Shown in pieces: positions 23,900 through 32,906 of a stretch of 64,000 bases of DNA. Below the pieces are notes generated by a model. The model did no database searches and was not told where the DNA came from. It saw only the letters and a program-made list of their open reading frames with translations. The position numbers and the translations under genes were made by a program. The stretch's first letter is position 1. The number at the start of each line of letters is the position of its first letter. The stretch comes from Bhargavaea changchunensis (lineage in GTDB: Bacteria; Bacillota; Bacilli; Bacillales_A; Planococcaceae), in assembly GCF_042665595.1 (NCBI RefSeq), contig NZ_JBHTCT010000011.1, positions 186,001 to 250,000 of the forward strand, written 5' to 3'.

Positions 23900-24129
23900 T
23901 CCATCTGGCCTCCTGCCAATTTCGGATTCAGAATATCGTTTTTGTGGTATAGGTCTTTGAACTCCATCTGCAGATTTATCTGCTTACCATTAACGTGCCG
24001 AGCTTCCAAAAGGTTTCGTAAATGTGTTATCTGACCAAATCTTGTTTTCAACAACCCTTTGCATTTAGTACTAAACAGCGCAGAATCTGCAATAAAAATT
24101 ATGATTTTGAAGTAAAAGGTAATTGACAA
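23896..24129 (-). pseudogene. Possible 3' remnant of an ECF sigma-factor gene
   Basis: An AT-rich 77-codon frame ending 4 bases into the anti-sigma start (ATGA overlap). Residues 25-43 (GLLKTRFGQITHLRNLLEA, 24001-24057) resemble the end of ECF region 4.2, which typically reads T-V-K-T-R-L followed by R-A-R and L-R-x-L-L-E. Nothing upstream encodes regions 2 or the rest of region 4. It may be a decayed sigma gene or chance resemblance. Confidence 0.3.
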
Positions 24130-24152
24130 TGTCGCTTTCCATATAATACATT
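24123..24152 (+). promoter_or_regulatory. Probable glmS promoter
   Basis: A consensus TTGACA (24123-24128) with TACATT (24147-24152) at 18 bp. A perfect TATAAT (24142-24147) is also present but is only 13 bp away, so which -10 is used is uncertain. Confidence 0.5.
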
Positions 24153-24216
24153 ACAAAAGCAGTGAAAAATGGTGAAGGAGGGCCGGCGTCACGCCAAAAT
24201 CGGAAAACAATCAAAA

Positions 24217-24370
24217 GCGCCTGAGCTGGGGAAATTAGAACACAGCCCCAGCAGACGAGGTGGAGGTTCATCGACAATTCGGCGGATGCCTCCCGACCGC
24301 GATGCCCGGTTGTCATGCTTTTCAGCAAAACACACAAGCGATTGTGTGACACAGAAGGGAAAGCCGGCAT
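24217..24370 (+). ncRNA. glmS ribozyme: glmS ribozyme (GlcN6P-responsive self-cleaving riboswitch)
   Basis: The conserved core is complete: GCGCC at the cleavage site (cut expected between A24216 and G24217), a P2-type stem GCTGGGG/CCCCAGC, GACGAGGTGGAGGTT with CATCGA, TTCGGCGGATGCCTCCCG, and a distal CACACAA/TTGTGTG hairpin. Glucosamine-6-phosphate acts as cofactor for cleavage, which destabilises the downstream glmS mRNA and gives feedback control. A further hairpin (24376-24414) and a CCGTTTT/AAAACGG stem lie between the ribozyme and the start codon. Confidence 0.95.
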
Positions 24371-24506
24371 CAATAGCCGCATACGGGAGCAGGAACTGCC
24401 TGCTCGTGCGGAATACCCCAACTTGCATGAACAGCGCCCACTGTCCGTTTTAAAAACGGAAAACCGGACGCTTATTTGACATTGACTGAAATCGGAGGAA
24501 TTGAAT

Positions 24507-26309
24507 ATGTGCGGAATTGTAGGCTATATCGGTGAAACAGATGCCAAGGAAATCTTGTTGAGAGGGCTGGAAAAGTTGGAATACCGCGGATACGATTCGG
24601 CGGGAATTGCTGTGGTAAACCAGGAAGGAGTGTCGCTCTTCAAATCAAAGGGGCGGATTGCAGACCTGCGCAGCATTGTGGATGAATCGACTGAAGCCCA
24701 AACCGGAATCGGTCACACACGATGGGCGACGCATGGCGTGCCAAACGTGAAAAATGCGCATCCGCATCAGGATGTTTCCGGCCGCTTTACGCTCGTACAC
24801 AACGGAGTTATTGAGAACTATGAAAAGCTCCGCCGCGAGGAACTTGCTGATGTGCAGCTGGTCTCGGATACCGATACGGAAATCATCGTCCAGCTGATTG
24901 CCAAATTTGTCTTTCAAGGAATGACAACGGAGGAGGCGTTCGCCGAAACGCTGGATATGCTTCACGGTTCGTATGCCATCGCCCTGCTTGATGAAGAAGA
25001 TCCGGATACGATCTTCGTTGCCAAAAACAAGTCGCCGCTTCTCGTCGGCCTCGGAAAAGGATTTAATGTGGTCGCTTCCGATGCGATGGCGATGCTTCAG
25101 GTCACCGACCAATTCGTAGAGCTGCATGACGGGGAAATGGTGATTGTTACGAAGGAAGATGTCCGGATTCGGACTGTTTCCGGAATAGCAGTCAGCCGTG
25201 ATCCGTACACAGCCGAGCTGGATGCTTCGGATATCGAGAAAGGCACCTATCCGCACTATATGCTGAAGGAAATCGATGAACAGCCGGCTGTATTAAGGAA
25301 GATCATCCAAGCCTATCAGGATGAAGACGGGAAGTTCAGCCTGGAGCGGGAAACCCTTGAAGCTATCAATCGTGCCGACAGGATCTATGTCATCGCTGCG
25401 GGAACAAGCTACCATGCGGGTCTTGTAGGGAAGGAATTCTTTGAAAAGCTGGCGGGTGTGCCGACCGAAGTTCATATCTCCAGTGAATTCGGCTACAACA
25501 TGCCGCTTCTTTCCGAAAGGCCGCTGTTCGTCTTTATCTCTCAATCGGGTGAGACGGCAGACAGCCGCCAGGTGCTCGTCAAGATCAAGGAACTTGGCCA
25601 TCCTTCCCTGACTGTGACGAATGTGCCGGGCTCTACCCTGTCACGCGAAGCGGATCACACGGTCCTGCTTCATGCCGGTCCTGAAATCGCTGTGGCCTCG
25701 ACTAAAGCCTATACCGCCCAGGTTGCGGTGCTCGCCATCCTTGCAGCCCTTGCTGCCGAAGCGAAAGGCAGAGAAATCGGATTCGACCTGATCCGGGAGC
25801 TTGGTATCGCCGCGAATGCCGTCCAGACAATGATTGTCAGGAAAGAGGAAATGGAAGGCCTCTCCTTCGACTTCCTTGAACTGAGCCGGAACGCATTCTT
25901 TATCGGACGTGGCCTTGATTATCACGTCAGCCTGGAAGGAGCGCTCAAGCTCAAAGAGATTTCTTATATCCAAGCGGAAGGATTCGCCGGCGGGGAATTA
26001 AAGCACGGGACCATCGCCCTCATCGAGGAAGGTACGCCTGTGTTTGCGCTGGCCACTCAGGAAGCCGTCAGCCCAAATATCCGGGGCAATGTCAAAGAAG
26101 TCGGTGCCCGCGGGGCCAAGTCGTGCATCATTTCGATGGAAGGCATTGAAGAGGAAGGCGACCGGATCGTCATCCCTTCCGTCCACCCGATGCTGACACC
26201 ACTTGTTTCGGTCATCCCGCTCCAGCTGATCAGCTACTACGCGGCTCTTCACCGCGGATGTGACGTGGATAAGCCGCGCAATCTGGCGAAGTCTGTCACT
26301 GTAGAATGA
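24507..26309 (+). CDS. glmS: Glutamine-fructose-6-phosphate aminotransferase (isomerizing)
   Basis: A 600-residue enzyme making glucosamine-6-phosphate for peptidoglycan and other amino sugars. The N-terminus MCGIVGYIG exposes the class II glutaminase Cys2. Two SIS sugar-isomerase domains follow, and the C-terminus DKPRNLAKSVTVE is the family's conserved tail. ATG 24507 follows CGGAGGA; TTG 24501 is in frame but would bury the catalytic cysteine. Control is through the ribozyme just upstream. Confidence 0.97.
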   Translation: MCGIVGYIGETDAKEILLRGLEKLEYRGYDSAGIAVVNQEGVSLFKSKGRIADLRSIVDESTEAQTGIGHTRWATHGVPNVKNAHPHQDVSGRFTLVHNGVIENYEKLRREELADVQLVSDTDTEIIVQLIAKFVFQGMTTEEAFAETLDMLHGSYAIALLDEEDPDTIFVAKNKSPLLVGLGKGFNVVASDAMAMLQVTDQFVELHDGEMVIVTKEDVRIRTVSGIAVSRDPYTAELDASDIEKGTYPHYMLKEIDEQPAVLRKIIQAYQDEDGKFSLERETLEAINRADRIYVIAAGTSYHAGLVGKEFFEKLAGVPTEVHISSEFGYNMPLLSERPLFVFISQSGETADSRQVLVKIKELGHPSLTVTNVPGSTLSREADHTVLLHAGPEIAVASTKAYTAQVAVLAILAALAAEAKGREIGFDLIRELGIAANAVQTMIVRKEEMEGLSFDFLELSRNAFFIGRGLDYHVSLEGALKLKEISYIQAEGFAGGELKHGTIALIEEGTPVFALATQEAVSPNIRGNVKEVGARGAKSCIISMEGIEEEGDRIVIPSVHPMLTPLVSVIPLQLISYYAALHRGCDVDKPRNLAKSVTVE

Positions 26310-26327
26310 TTTTCAGAAAAACGATTC

Positions 26328-26360
26328 AAGGCTCCGGTATATATTCCGGAGCCTTTCTTT
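26328..26360 (+). terminator. Terminator of glmS
   Basis: AAGGCTCCGG/CCGGAGCCTT with an 8-base loop, followed by TCTTT. Confidence 0.85.
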
Positions 26361-26409
26361 ATCAATCCCCCATATGTCTGATCAGCTTTTCGGAAAAGGG
26401 AGGGACGGG

Positions 26410-27201
26410 ATGCTTGAAATGAATCCGGAAGACTTTGTACTGAAGCCGGCACTCGCAACGGTCCATTGCGAGCCGGATTGGAGATGGAAGAGAAGGAATC
26501 ATCCCATGCCGAATTATGATCTGTTCTACGTATGGAACGGAGAAGGAACCGTCGTGTTGAACAAACGGACTTATGATGTGGGGAAGGGGCATTGTTTCTT
26601 GTTCCGGCCCGGTGATGAGATAGAGGCCCATCATAATCCCCAGAATCCTTTTGTCCTTACTTATATTCATTTCGACCTGGAGAGTGTCCCAAGAGAGACT
26701 CCGCGCCCGCACAGATTGCTGGCTGAATCGATTAGCTTCGAGTCGTTGCTGAGCCGGTATATCCGGCTGTTTCTGTTTGATACCTATGGCGCCGAAACTG
26801 AAGGGAAACTGATCCTCAAACAACTCATGATCCATCTGCTGAGAGAAGACCACGGATCGATGTCCAAGGAAGCGGACAGCACCAGCAGAAGGCTGGAGGA
26901 AACCATCCATGAAATCGCCAACTATATCCAGCGACATCCGGCAGAGCGGCATACTGTAGTGAGCCTGGCGGATAGGGCCCTTCTGTCCGAACGATACTTC
27001 TCCAAAATATTTAAACAGATGATTGGACACACCGTAAAGTCCTATGTGATCCACTGCCGGATCAAACGAGCCGAACATCTTCTGCACTTTACCGGGATGA
27101 ACGTAACGGAAACTGCACATGCGCTCGGTTACAGTGACCTGCATTATTTCAGCCGTCAATTCAAGCAGTACACTGGCAAGAACCCGTCGGAAATCAGATG
27201 A
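26410..27201 (+). CDS. AraC family transcriptional regulator with cupin sensor domain
   Basis: A 263-residue regulator. The N-terminal cupin-like domain (about 20-120, with YVWNGEGTVVL and GKGHCFLFRPGDEI) probably senses a small molecule. The C-terminal pair of helix-turn-helices (about 165-260) contains LADRALLSERYFSKIFKQ and ETAHALGYSDLHYFSRQFK. ATG 26410 has GGGAGGG 7 bases upstream. The DAP operon follows 240 bases downstream in the same direction but behind a terminator; control of that operon is possible but unproven. Confidence 0.88.
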   Translation: MLEMNPEDFVLKPALATVHCEPDWRWKRRNHPMPNYDLFYVWNGEGTVVLNKRTYDVGKGHCFLFRPGDEIEAHHNPQNPFVLTYIHFDLESVPRETPRPHRLLAESISFESLLSRYIRLFLFDTYGAETEGKLILKQLMIHLLREDHGSMSKEADSTSRRLEETIHEIANYIQRHPAERHTVVSLADRALLSERYFSKIFKQMIGHTVKSYVIHCRIKRAEHLLHFTGMNVTETAHALGYSDLHYFSRQFKQYTGKNPSEIR

Positions 27202-27218
27202 CATGCGAATAACGATTG

Positions 27219-27260
27219 AAGGCTGCGTGGAGTCCTAAAAGGGCTTCGCGCAGTCTTTTA
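27219..27260 (+). terminator. Terminator of the AraC gene
   Basis: An imperfect stem, GGCTGCGTGGAG with CTTCGCGCAGTC, followed by TTTTATGTT. Confidence 0.75.
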
Positions 27261-27439
27261 TGTTGATCGGGATATTCGGCTTATTTTTTTGAACCGGGCT
27301 ATAAAAGTGCAAATCTTTATTCAAAACCTCTAACGACTTTTACTTTTCATAGCAATAAAATAAGACCAATGAATGGTTCATGAAAAATAGGCTTTTAAAT
27401 CAGAGAGCCACAGGAGTTTGAGCGGAGGAGGATGATAAT

Positions 27440-28672
27440 TTGGACTTTATCCAGAAACAGTTTGCCGAACGGATCGGGGGTTCCCGTTTCGGGATGGACA
27501 ATGAAGTATACAAGTTCGAGAAGATCAAGCGGGCCAAGCGGGAAACGCTTCAGAAAAGTCCGGACAAAGCATTGATCGACCTGGGTGTCGGAGAGCCGGA
27601 TGCCATGGCGGATGACGGTGTGCTCAGGGAACTGATGATCGAGAGCAGAAAGCCGGAAAACCGGTTTTATGCCGACAACGGGATACCGGAATTCAGACGG
27701 GCAGCAGCTGCTTACATGCAAGAAGTGTTCGGAGTGGCCGGCCTCGATCCCGAAACGGAGATCAATCATGTGATCGGGACAAAATCTGCCCTGGCCATGC
27801 TGCCCCAGGTGCTGATCAATCCCGGAGATGTATCGATCGTCACGACGCCCGGATATCCGGTTCTTGCAACCCATACCCGGTATCTGGGAGGTGAAGTCGT
27901 CAAGCTGCCGCTGAAGGAGGAAAATGGATTCTTGCCGGATCTGCGGGCTATCCCCGAAGAGACATTGGAAAAAGCGAAGCTGCTGTACCTGAACTACCCG
28001 AATAACCCGACCGGGGCGGTGGCCGGCATTAAATTCTTTGAAGAGGTCGTTCGTTTCGCCAAAGAACACGAACTGATCGTCGTCCATGATGCCGCATATG
28101 CGGCCTTGGTGTTCGACGGAAACAAGCCGCTCAGTTTCTTGTCGGTCCCCGGGGCAAAAGAAGTTGGGGTGGAATTGCACTCACTGTCCAAGTCGTTCAA
28201 TATGACCGGTTGGCGGATCGGGTTTATCGCGGGAAATGCCATACTGATCGCTGCCTTGGCGGCAGTGAAAGACAACAGTGATTCCGGCCAGTTCATTCCG
28301 ATCCAGAAAGCGGCCACCTATGCACTGGCCCATCCGGAAATCACGATAGAAACGGCTGAAAAGTACTCGAGAAGGCATGACGAACTATCATCCATATTGC
28401 GTGAAAGCGGATTGGACGCCATTAAACCAAAAGGGTCCTTCTTCCTCTATGTAAAAGTGCCTGCCGGAGTCGAAAACGGTCCAGCATTTGTAGATGCCGA
28501 AGCATTCAGCCACTATCTGATTCAAGAGCACTCGATTTCAACTGTCCCCTGGAATGATGCCGGTTCTTACGTCCGCTTCTCAGTGACCTTTGAGGCAGTA
28601 GGGCCGATCGAAGAGCAAATGGTTCTTGACGAAATCAGAAACAGGCTCCGGTCATGCAAGTTCTTCTTTTGA
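27440..28672 (+). CDS. dapL: LL-diaminopimelate aminotransferase
   Basis: A 410-residue class I PLP aminotransferase. The N-terminus, the PLP-lysine segment HSLSKSFNMTGWRIGF and YPNNPTGAVA fit the DapL/PatA branch. DapL makes LL-DAP from tetrahydrodipicolinate in one step; the related PatA uses the N-acetylated intermediate, so the exact substrate cannot be settled here. TTG 27440 follows GGAGGAGG. It starts a four-gene operon with dapF (12 bases on), glnA and asnO. TAAAAT (27356-27361) is a candidate -10 box, and ATGAA-TGG-TTCAT (27371-27383) a small palindrome in the leader. No lysine riboswitch is visible. Confidence 0.87.
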   Translation: MDFIQKQFAERIGGSRFGMDNEVYKFEKIKRAKRETLQKSPDKALIDLGVGEPDAMADDGVLRELMIESRKPENRFYADNGIPEFRRAAAAYMQEVFGVAGLDPETEINHVIGTKSALAMLPQVLINPGDVSIVTTPGYPVLATHTRYLGGEVVKLPLKEENGFLPDLRAIPEETLEKAKLLYLNYPNNPTGAVAGIKFFEEVVRFAKEHELIVVHDAAYAALVFDGNKPLSFLSVPGAKEVGVELHSLSKSFNMTGWRIGFIAGNAILIAALAAVKDNSDSGQFIPIQKAATYALAHPEITIETAEKYSRRHDELSSILRESGLDAIKPKGSFFLYVKVPAGVENGPAFVDAEAFSHYLIQEHSISTVPWNDAGSYVRFSVTFEAVGPIEEQMVLDEIRNRLRSCKFFF

Positions 28673-28684
28673 GGAGGTGAGGAA

Positions 28685-29548
28685 TTGAAGTTCACGAAGA
28701 TGCACGGACTTGGCAACACTTATGTGATATTCAACCAGCTGGATGATCCGGGCAACGTCCTGGAAGAAGATCGGTATCCCGAACTGTCCAGGAAAGTATC
28801 AGAAATCAAATTTGGAATCGGTTCTGACGGAATCATCCTGATCGGCAACTCGCAGAAGGCAGATTTCAAGATGAGGATTTTCAATGAGGATGGTTCGGAA
28901 GCGAAAAACTGCGGCAACGGCCTACGTTGCGTGGCGAAATATGTTTTCGACCATGGATATGCCAGCCGTAGGAACTTCACGATCGAGACACTGGGCGGGA
29001 TTGTCAGTGTGGAAATGGAAGAAGGCCGGACAGGTGAGGACCATTTCAGCTTCGTATCAGTGGACATGGGGAAGCCGGGGCTGCAGAAGGGGTCGATTCC
29101 GATGCAGGGAGATCCGGACACCCGGACCATCGATGAACTCCACACCTTTGACGATCAATCACTGCGCATCACCTGTATTTCAATAGGAAATCCGCATGCA
29201 ATCATTTTCACCGAGGATGTGCAAGCCGTCGAAGTGGAGCGGCTCGGCCCCCTCATTGAGTATTCCAGCCTGTTCCCGGAACGGGTGAATGTCGGCTGGG
29301 TCCAGGTGAAGGGTTCCCGGGAAATCGAGTATCGGGTCTGGGAAAGGGGATCCGGCATCACGATGGCATGCGGCACAGGCGCCTGTGCGGCCGTGGTCGC
29401 AGCGTCGCTCAATGGACTGGTTGATCTTCATCAACCCATCACCGTTCATTTGCCGGGAGGAGATCTGGAAATCATCTGGGATGGGGAGGGGCACGTCAGG
29501 AAAAGGGGAGAAGCCGTCTATATCTGCTCAGGGGAACTCATTGTCTGA
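28685..29548 (+). CDS. dapF: Diaminopimelate epimerase
   Basis: A 287-residue PLP-independent epimerase converting LL-DAP to meso-DAP. The two catalytic cysteines are visible in AKNCGNGLRC and MACGTGACA, and the N-terminal FTKMHGLGN is typical. TTG 28685 follows GAGGAGGTGAGG. Directly behind dapL, so the pair completes meso-DAP synthesis, the product used for lysine and, in DAP-type cell walls, for peptidoglycan. Confidence 0.95.
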   Translation: MKFTKMHGLGNTYVIFNQLDDPGNVLEEDRYPELSRKVSEIKFGIGSDGIILIGNSQKADFKMRIFNEDGSEAKNCGNGLRCVAKYVFDHGYASRRNFTIETLGGIVSVEMEEGRTGEDHFSFVSVDMGKPGLQKGSIPMQGDPDTRTIDELHTFDDQSLRITCISIGNPHAIIFTEDVQAVEVERLGPLIEYSSLFPERVNVGWVQVKGSREIEYRVWERGSGITMACGTGACAAVVAASLNGLVDLHQPITVHLPGGDLEIIWDGEGHVRKRGEAVYICSGELIV

Positions 29549-29579
29549 ACTTACCTAAATAGAAAAGGAGCTGGGGGAA

Positions 29580-30905
29580 ATGGATAAACAGCGAGTGATG
29601 GAATTGGTGAAAGAAGAGAACGTGCGGTTTATCCGCCTGCAGTTCACTGACCTGTTCGGGACGATCAAAAATGTGGAGATCCCGGTCAGCCAGCTCCCGA
29701 AAGCGCTGGACAACAAGATGATGTTTGATGGCTCTTCTATTGAAGGGTTTGTACGAATCGAAGAATCCGACATGTATCTGTGCCCGGACCTTGATACGTT
29801 CGTCATCTTCCCGTGGACATCCGAAAAAGGAAAGGTAGCCCGTCTGATTTGCGACATTGCCCATCCGGACGGAACGCCATTTGAAGGGGATCCGCGTGCC
29901 AACCTGAAGCGGGTGCTGATAGAGATGGAAGAACTGGGTTTTACCCATTTCAATCTGGGTCCTGAACCGGAATTTTTCCTCTTCAAGCTGGACGTAAACG
30001 GGAATCCGACGCTTGAACTCAGTGACAGCGGAGGCTATTTCGACCTGGCGCCGACAGACCTGGGGGAAAACTGCCGGCGTGATATCGTACTTGAACTCGA
30101 AGAAATGGGCTTTGAGGTGGAAGCTTCCCACCATGAAGTGGCACCCGGCCAGCATGAGATCGACTTTAAATATCAGTCCGCCCTGAAGGCCTGTGATGAT
30201 ATCCAGACGTTTAAACTGGTCGTCAAAACGATTGCCAGGAAACACGGACTCCTGGCGACTTTCATGCCAAAGCCGCTGTTCGGCATCAATGGCTCCGGCA
30301 TGCACTGCAACCTGAGTCTCTTCAAAGGGGAAGCAAATGCTTTCTATGACCCGGACGGCCCAATGGAAATGAGCGATACCGCCAGGCACTTCCTCGCCGG
30401 AATCCTGAAGCATGCCCCAGGTTTCACAGCTATCACGAATCCGACAGTGAATTCCTATAAGCGGCTCGTTCCGGGCTACGAGGCACCTTGCTATGTGGCA
30501 TGGTCATGCAGAAACCGGAGCCCGCTCATCCGTATTCCGGCATCAAGGGGGTTAAGCACCCGTGTTGAGGTCCGGAGCGTCGACCCGTCCGCAAATCCGT
30601 ATCTGGCAATGGCTGTGCTCCTGTCTGCCGGGCTGGATGGCGTCAAAAATCAACTAAAGGCGCCGGAGCCGATCGATCAAAACATCTACGACATGTCCCG
30701 GAAGGAGAGAAGCGAAAACGGGATAATTGACCTTCCGTCCACACTGGCCCATGCCCTGGAATTGCTGAAAGAAGATGAAGTGATCATCAAGGGCTTGGGG
30801 GACCACTTGTTTGAACACTTTGTGGAGTCCAAGGAAATTGAATGGGATATGTTCCGTATTCAGATCCATCCTTGGGAGCGGGAACAATATCTGACTCAAT
30901 ATTAA
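29580..30905 (+). CDS. glnA: Glutamine synthetase, type I
   Basis: A 441-residue GSI-alpha enzyme making glutamine from glutamate, ammonia and ATP. Present are DGSSIEGFVRIEESDM (with the arginine that in B. subtilis takes part in feedback inhibition), the metal and ATP motifs GPEPEFFLF, NGSGMHCNLS and KPLFGINGSG, and NRSPLIRIP. The C-terminal adenylylation tyrosine motif of GSI-beta is absent. No glnR precedes it; instead it is third in the dapL operon, 31 bases after dapF. This position suggests a specialised role or a second copy of glnA. Confidence 0.94.
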   Translation: MDKQRVMELVKEENVRFIRLQFTDLFGTIKNVEIPVSQLPKALDNKMMFDGSSIEGFVRIEESDMYLCPDLDTFVIFPWTSEKGKVARLICDIAHPDGTPFEGDPRANLKRVLIEMEELGFTHFNLGPEPEFFLFKLDVNGNPTLELSDSGGYFDLAPTDLGENCRRDIVLELEEMGFEVEASHHEVAPGQHEIDFKYQSALKACDDIQTFKLVVKTIARKHGLLATFMPKPLFGINGSGMHCNLSLFKGEANAFYDPDGPMEMSDTARHFLAGILKHAPGFTAITNPTVNSYKRLVPGYEAPCYVAWSCRNRSPLIRIPASRGLSTRVEVRSVDPSANPYLAMAVLLSAGLDGVKNQLKAPEPIDQNIYDMSRKERSENGIIDLPSTLAHALELLKEDEVIIKGLGDHLFEHFVESKEIEWDMFRIQIHPWEREQYLTQY

Positions 30906-30949
30906 GCCGCCGCAGCCTGTGAAAAACTTAATAGAAAGAGTGAGCATGA

Positions 30950-32797
30950 ATGTGCGGAATAACCGGTTGGGCAGATTGGCAGCGGGATCTCAGTCAGCAA
31001 GCGCCGGTGATACAGTCAATGGCCACCACACTTTCAAGACGCGGGCCGGATGCGTTGAACATATGGTGTTCCCGGCATCTGGCCCTCGGCCACACACGTC
31101 TGACCGTCGTCGACCCTGCCGGAGGATCACAGCCAATGACCAAAGAGTCACAGGGCCGAACCTATCGGATTGTCTACAACGGAGAGCTTTACAATACAGA
31201 GGAAATCAGAAAAGAACTGATCGGCAAGGGTTATCCGTTCCACTCACGTTCCGATACGGAAGTGCTGCTGACCGCCTATATCGAATGGGGAGAACGTTGC
31301 CTGGAGCGGCTGAACGGAATTTTTGCCTTCGGAATATGGGATGAGTCTCTGGACCGGCTTTTCCTTGCGAGAGACCGGTTGGGTGTGAAGCCGCTATTCT
31401 ATCATGCTGATCCCGATTCCCTGATGTTTGCTTCAGAGATCAAAGCGATTTTGGTGCACCCGGAGATGAGAGCCGAAGTCGACAGAGACGGGTTAAGAGA
31501 GGTTTTCGGATTGGGTCCCTCACGCAGTCCGGGAAACGGTGTCCTTCGTGGAATCGAAGAGCTTCGGCCGGCGCACGCCATGGTTTTTGACAGAAGCGGC
31601 CTCCGAAAATGGCGTTACTGGAATGTGGAAAGCAGGAAGCATAACGAAGACCTGACTGAAACATTGGAAAAGGTTTCATTCCTCTTGAAAGATTCAATCA
31701 GGCGGCAGCTCATCGCAGATGTTCCGGTCTGTACCTTCCTGTCGGGAGGGTTGGATTCCAGCATCATCACTGCGGTTGCTGCAGAACGGTTCAGAGAAGA
31801 GGGAAGAGGGCAGCTGAACACGTATTCGATCGACTATGAACAGAATCGGCACTATTTCAAATCAAGTGCCTTCCAGCCGGATCAGGATGCGCCATGGATC
31901 GATAAAGTCTCGGACTACATCGGTACGGCACATCATGCCAAGGTGATTGATCATCAGACACTGGTCAATGGGCTGGACAGGGCGGTACAAGTTCGTGATC
32001 TCCCCGGGATGGCCGACGTGGACGCTTCTCTCCTATGGTTCTGTGAGCAGATCCGGCAGGACCATGTAGTGGCCTTGTCGGGGGAATGCGCGGACGAGAT
32101 TTTCGGGGGATACCCGTGGTTTCACAGGTCTGATCTCCTAAAGGATAGCCGGTTTCCGTGGATGACATCACAGGAAGAAAGAGCAGGATTGCTGCTTGAG
32201 AGGTGGCAGAAGAAACTTTCACTCCAGGAGTATGTAAAGGAATGCTATGAACGGACAATTGCCGAGGTCCCGGGGCTTGATGGAGAGGATTTGATAGAAG
32301 CCAGGCGAAGAGAGATGTTTTACCTGAACATGACATGGTTCATGCAGACGTTGCTGGAGCGGAAAGACCGGATGAGCATGGGAGCCGGCCTGGAGGTTCG
32401 TGTTCCGTTTGCCGATCATCGACTCGTCGAATATGCCTGGAATATTCCATGGGAAATGAAAATGTTGGAGGGCCGTGAAAAGGGGCTTCTGAGAAAAGCG
32501 ATGGAAGGGGTTCTCCCTAATGAAATACTCAATCGCAAAAAGAGCCCGTATCCGAAAACCCACCACCCTGCATACATGAAGCTGGTAAAGGAAAAGCTGC
32601 AGGGCATTCTTGAGAAACCTTCACCGCTTTGGGAGATTGTTTCAAAGGAAAAAGTCAAAGAGATCCTCGACTCCGACGGTTCCTCTTTCAAGGCGCCTTG
32701 GTTCGGCCAACTGATGACCGCACCCCAACTGATCTCACATCTGTCACAGATCCACACATGGTTCGATCATTACAGCATTGATATTATCGAAAGCTGA
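30950..32797 (+). CDS. asnO: Asparagine synthetase-type glutamine amidotransferase (AsnO/AsnB-like)
   Basis: A 615-residue two-domain enzyme. Residues 1 to about 210 form the class II glutaminase with Cys2 (MCGITGWADW). From about 235 the ATP-pyrophosphatase domain has the P-loop LSGGLDSSIITA. Length and sequence match B. subtilis AsnO (YisO). It would amidate aspartate to asparagine, but members of this family also amidate meso-DAP in peptidoglycan. Its place after dapL-dapF and a glutamine synthetase makes DAP a reasonable alternative acceptor. ATG 30950 has AAAGAGTGAG upstream. Last gene of the operon. Confidence 0.9.
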   Translation: MCGITGWADWQRDLSQQAPVIQSMATTLSRRGPDALNIWCSRHLALGHTRLTVVDPAGGSQPMTKESQGRTYRIVYNGELYNTEEIRKELIGKGYPFHSRSDTEVLLTAYIEWGERCLERLNGIFAFGIWDESLDRLFLARDRLGVKPLFYHADPDSLMFASEIKAILVHPEMRAEVDRDGLREVFGLGPSRSPGNGVLRGIEELRPAHAMVFDRSGLRKWRYWNVESRKHNEDLTETLEKVSFLLKDSIRRQLIADVPVCTFLSGGLDSSIITAVAAERFREEGRGQLNTYSIDYEQNRHYFKSSAFQPDQDAPWIDKVSDYIGTAHHAKVIDHQTLVNGLDRAVQVRDLPGMADVDASLLWFCEQIRQDHVVALSGECADEIFGGYPWFHRSDLLKDSRFPWMTSQEERAGLLLERWQKKLSLQEYVKECYERTIAEVPGLDGEDLIEARRREMFYLNMTWFMQTLLERKDRMSMGAGLEVRVPFADHRLVEYAWNIPWEMKMLEGREKGLLRKAMEGVLPNEILNRKKSPYPKTHHPAYMKLVKEKLQGILEKPSPLWEIVSKEKVKEILDSDGSSFKAPWFGQLMTAPQLISHLSQIHTWFDHYSIDIIES

Positions 32798-32803
32798 AGA
32801 GAG

Positions 32804-32830
32804 CAGCAGGACACATTCCTGCTGTTTTTT
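32804..32830 (+). terminator. Terminator of the dapL-asnO operon
   Basis: CAGCAGGA/TCCTGCTG with a five-base loop followed by six T. Confidence 0.88.
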
Positions 32831-32906
32831 GCCGTCACCAGAACTGCCCTTGATGTTTTTTTGGTGTAAAGTGAATCTATAGGAGATGAACGGCTTGAAA
32901 GGATGA

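Noticed and set aside
24169..24453. Open frame across the glmS leader
   Set aside because: The sequence is the glmS ribozyme; base composition follows RNA structure rather than codons.
26362..27204. 280-codon minus-strand open frame
   Set aside because: Complement of the AraC regulator, which has a complete cupin plus HTH structure and a good ribosome site.
27202..27439. Lysine riboswitch expected before dapL
   Set aside because: I looked for the GAGG-GCNAA core and long stems and found only a terminator and a small palindrome.
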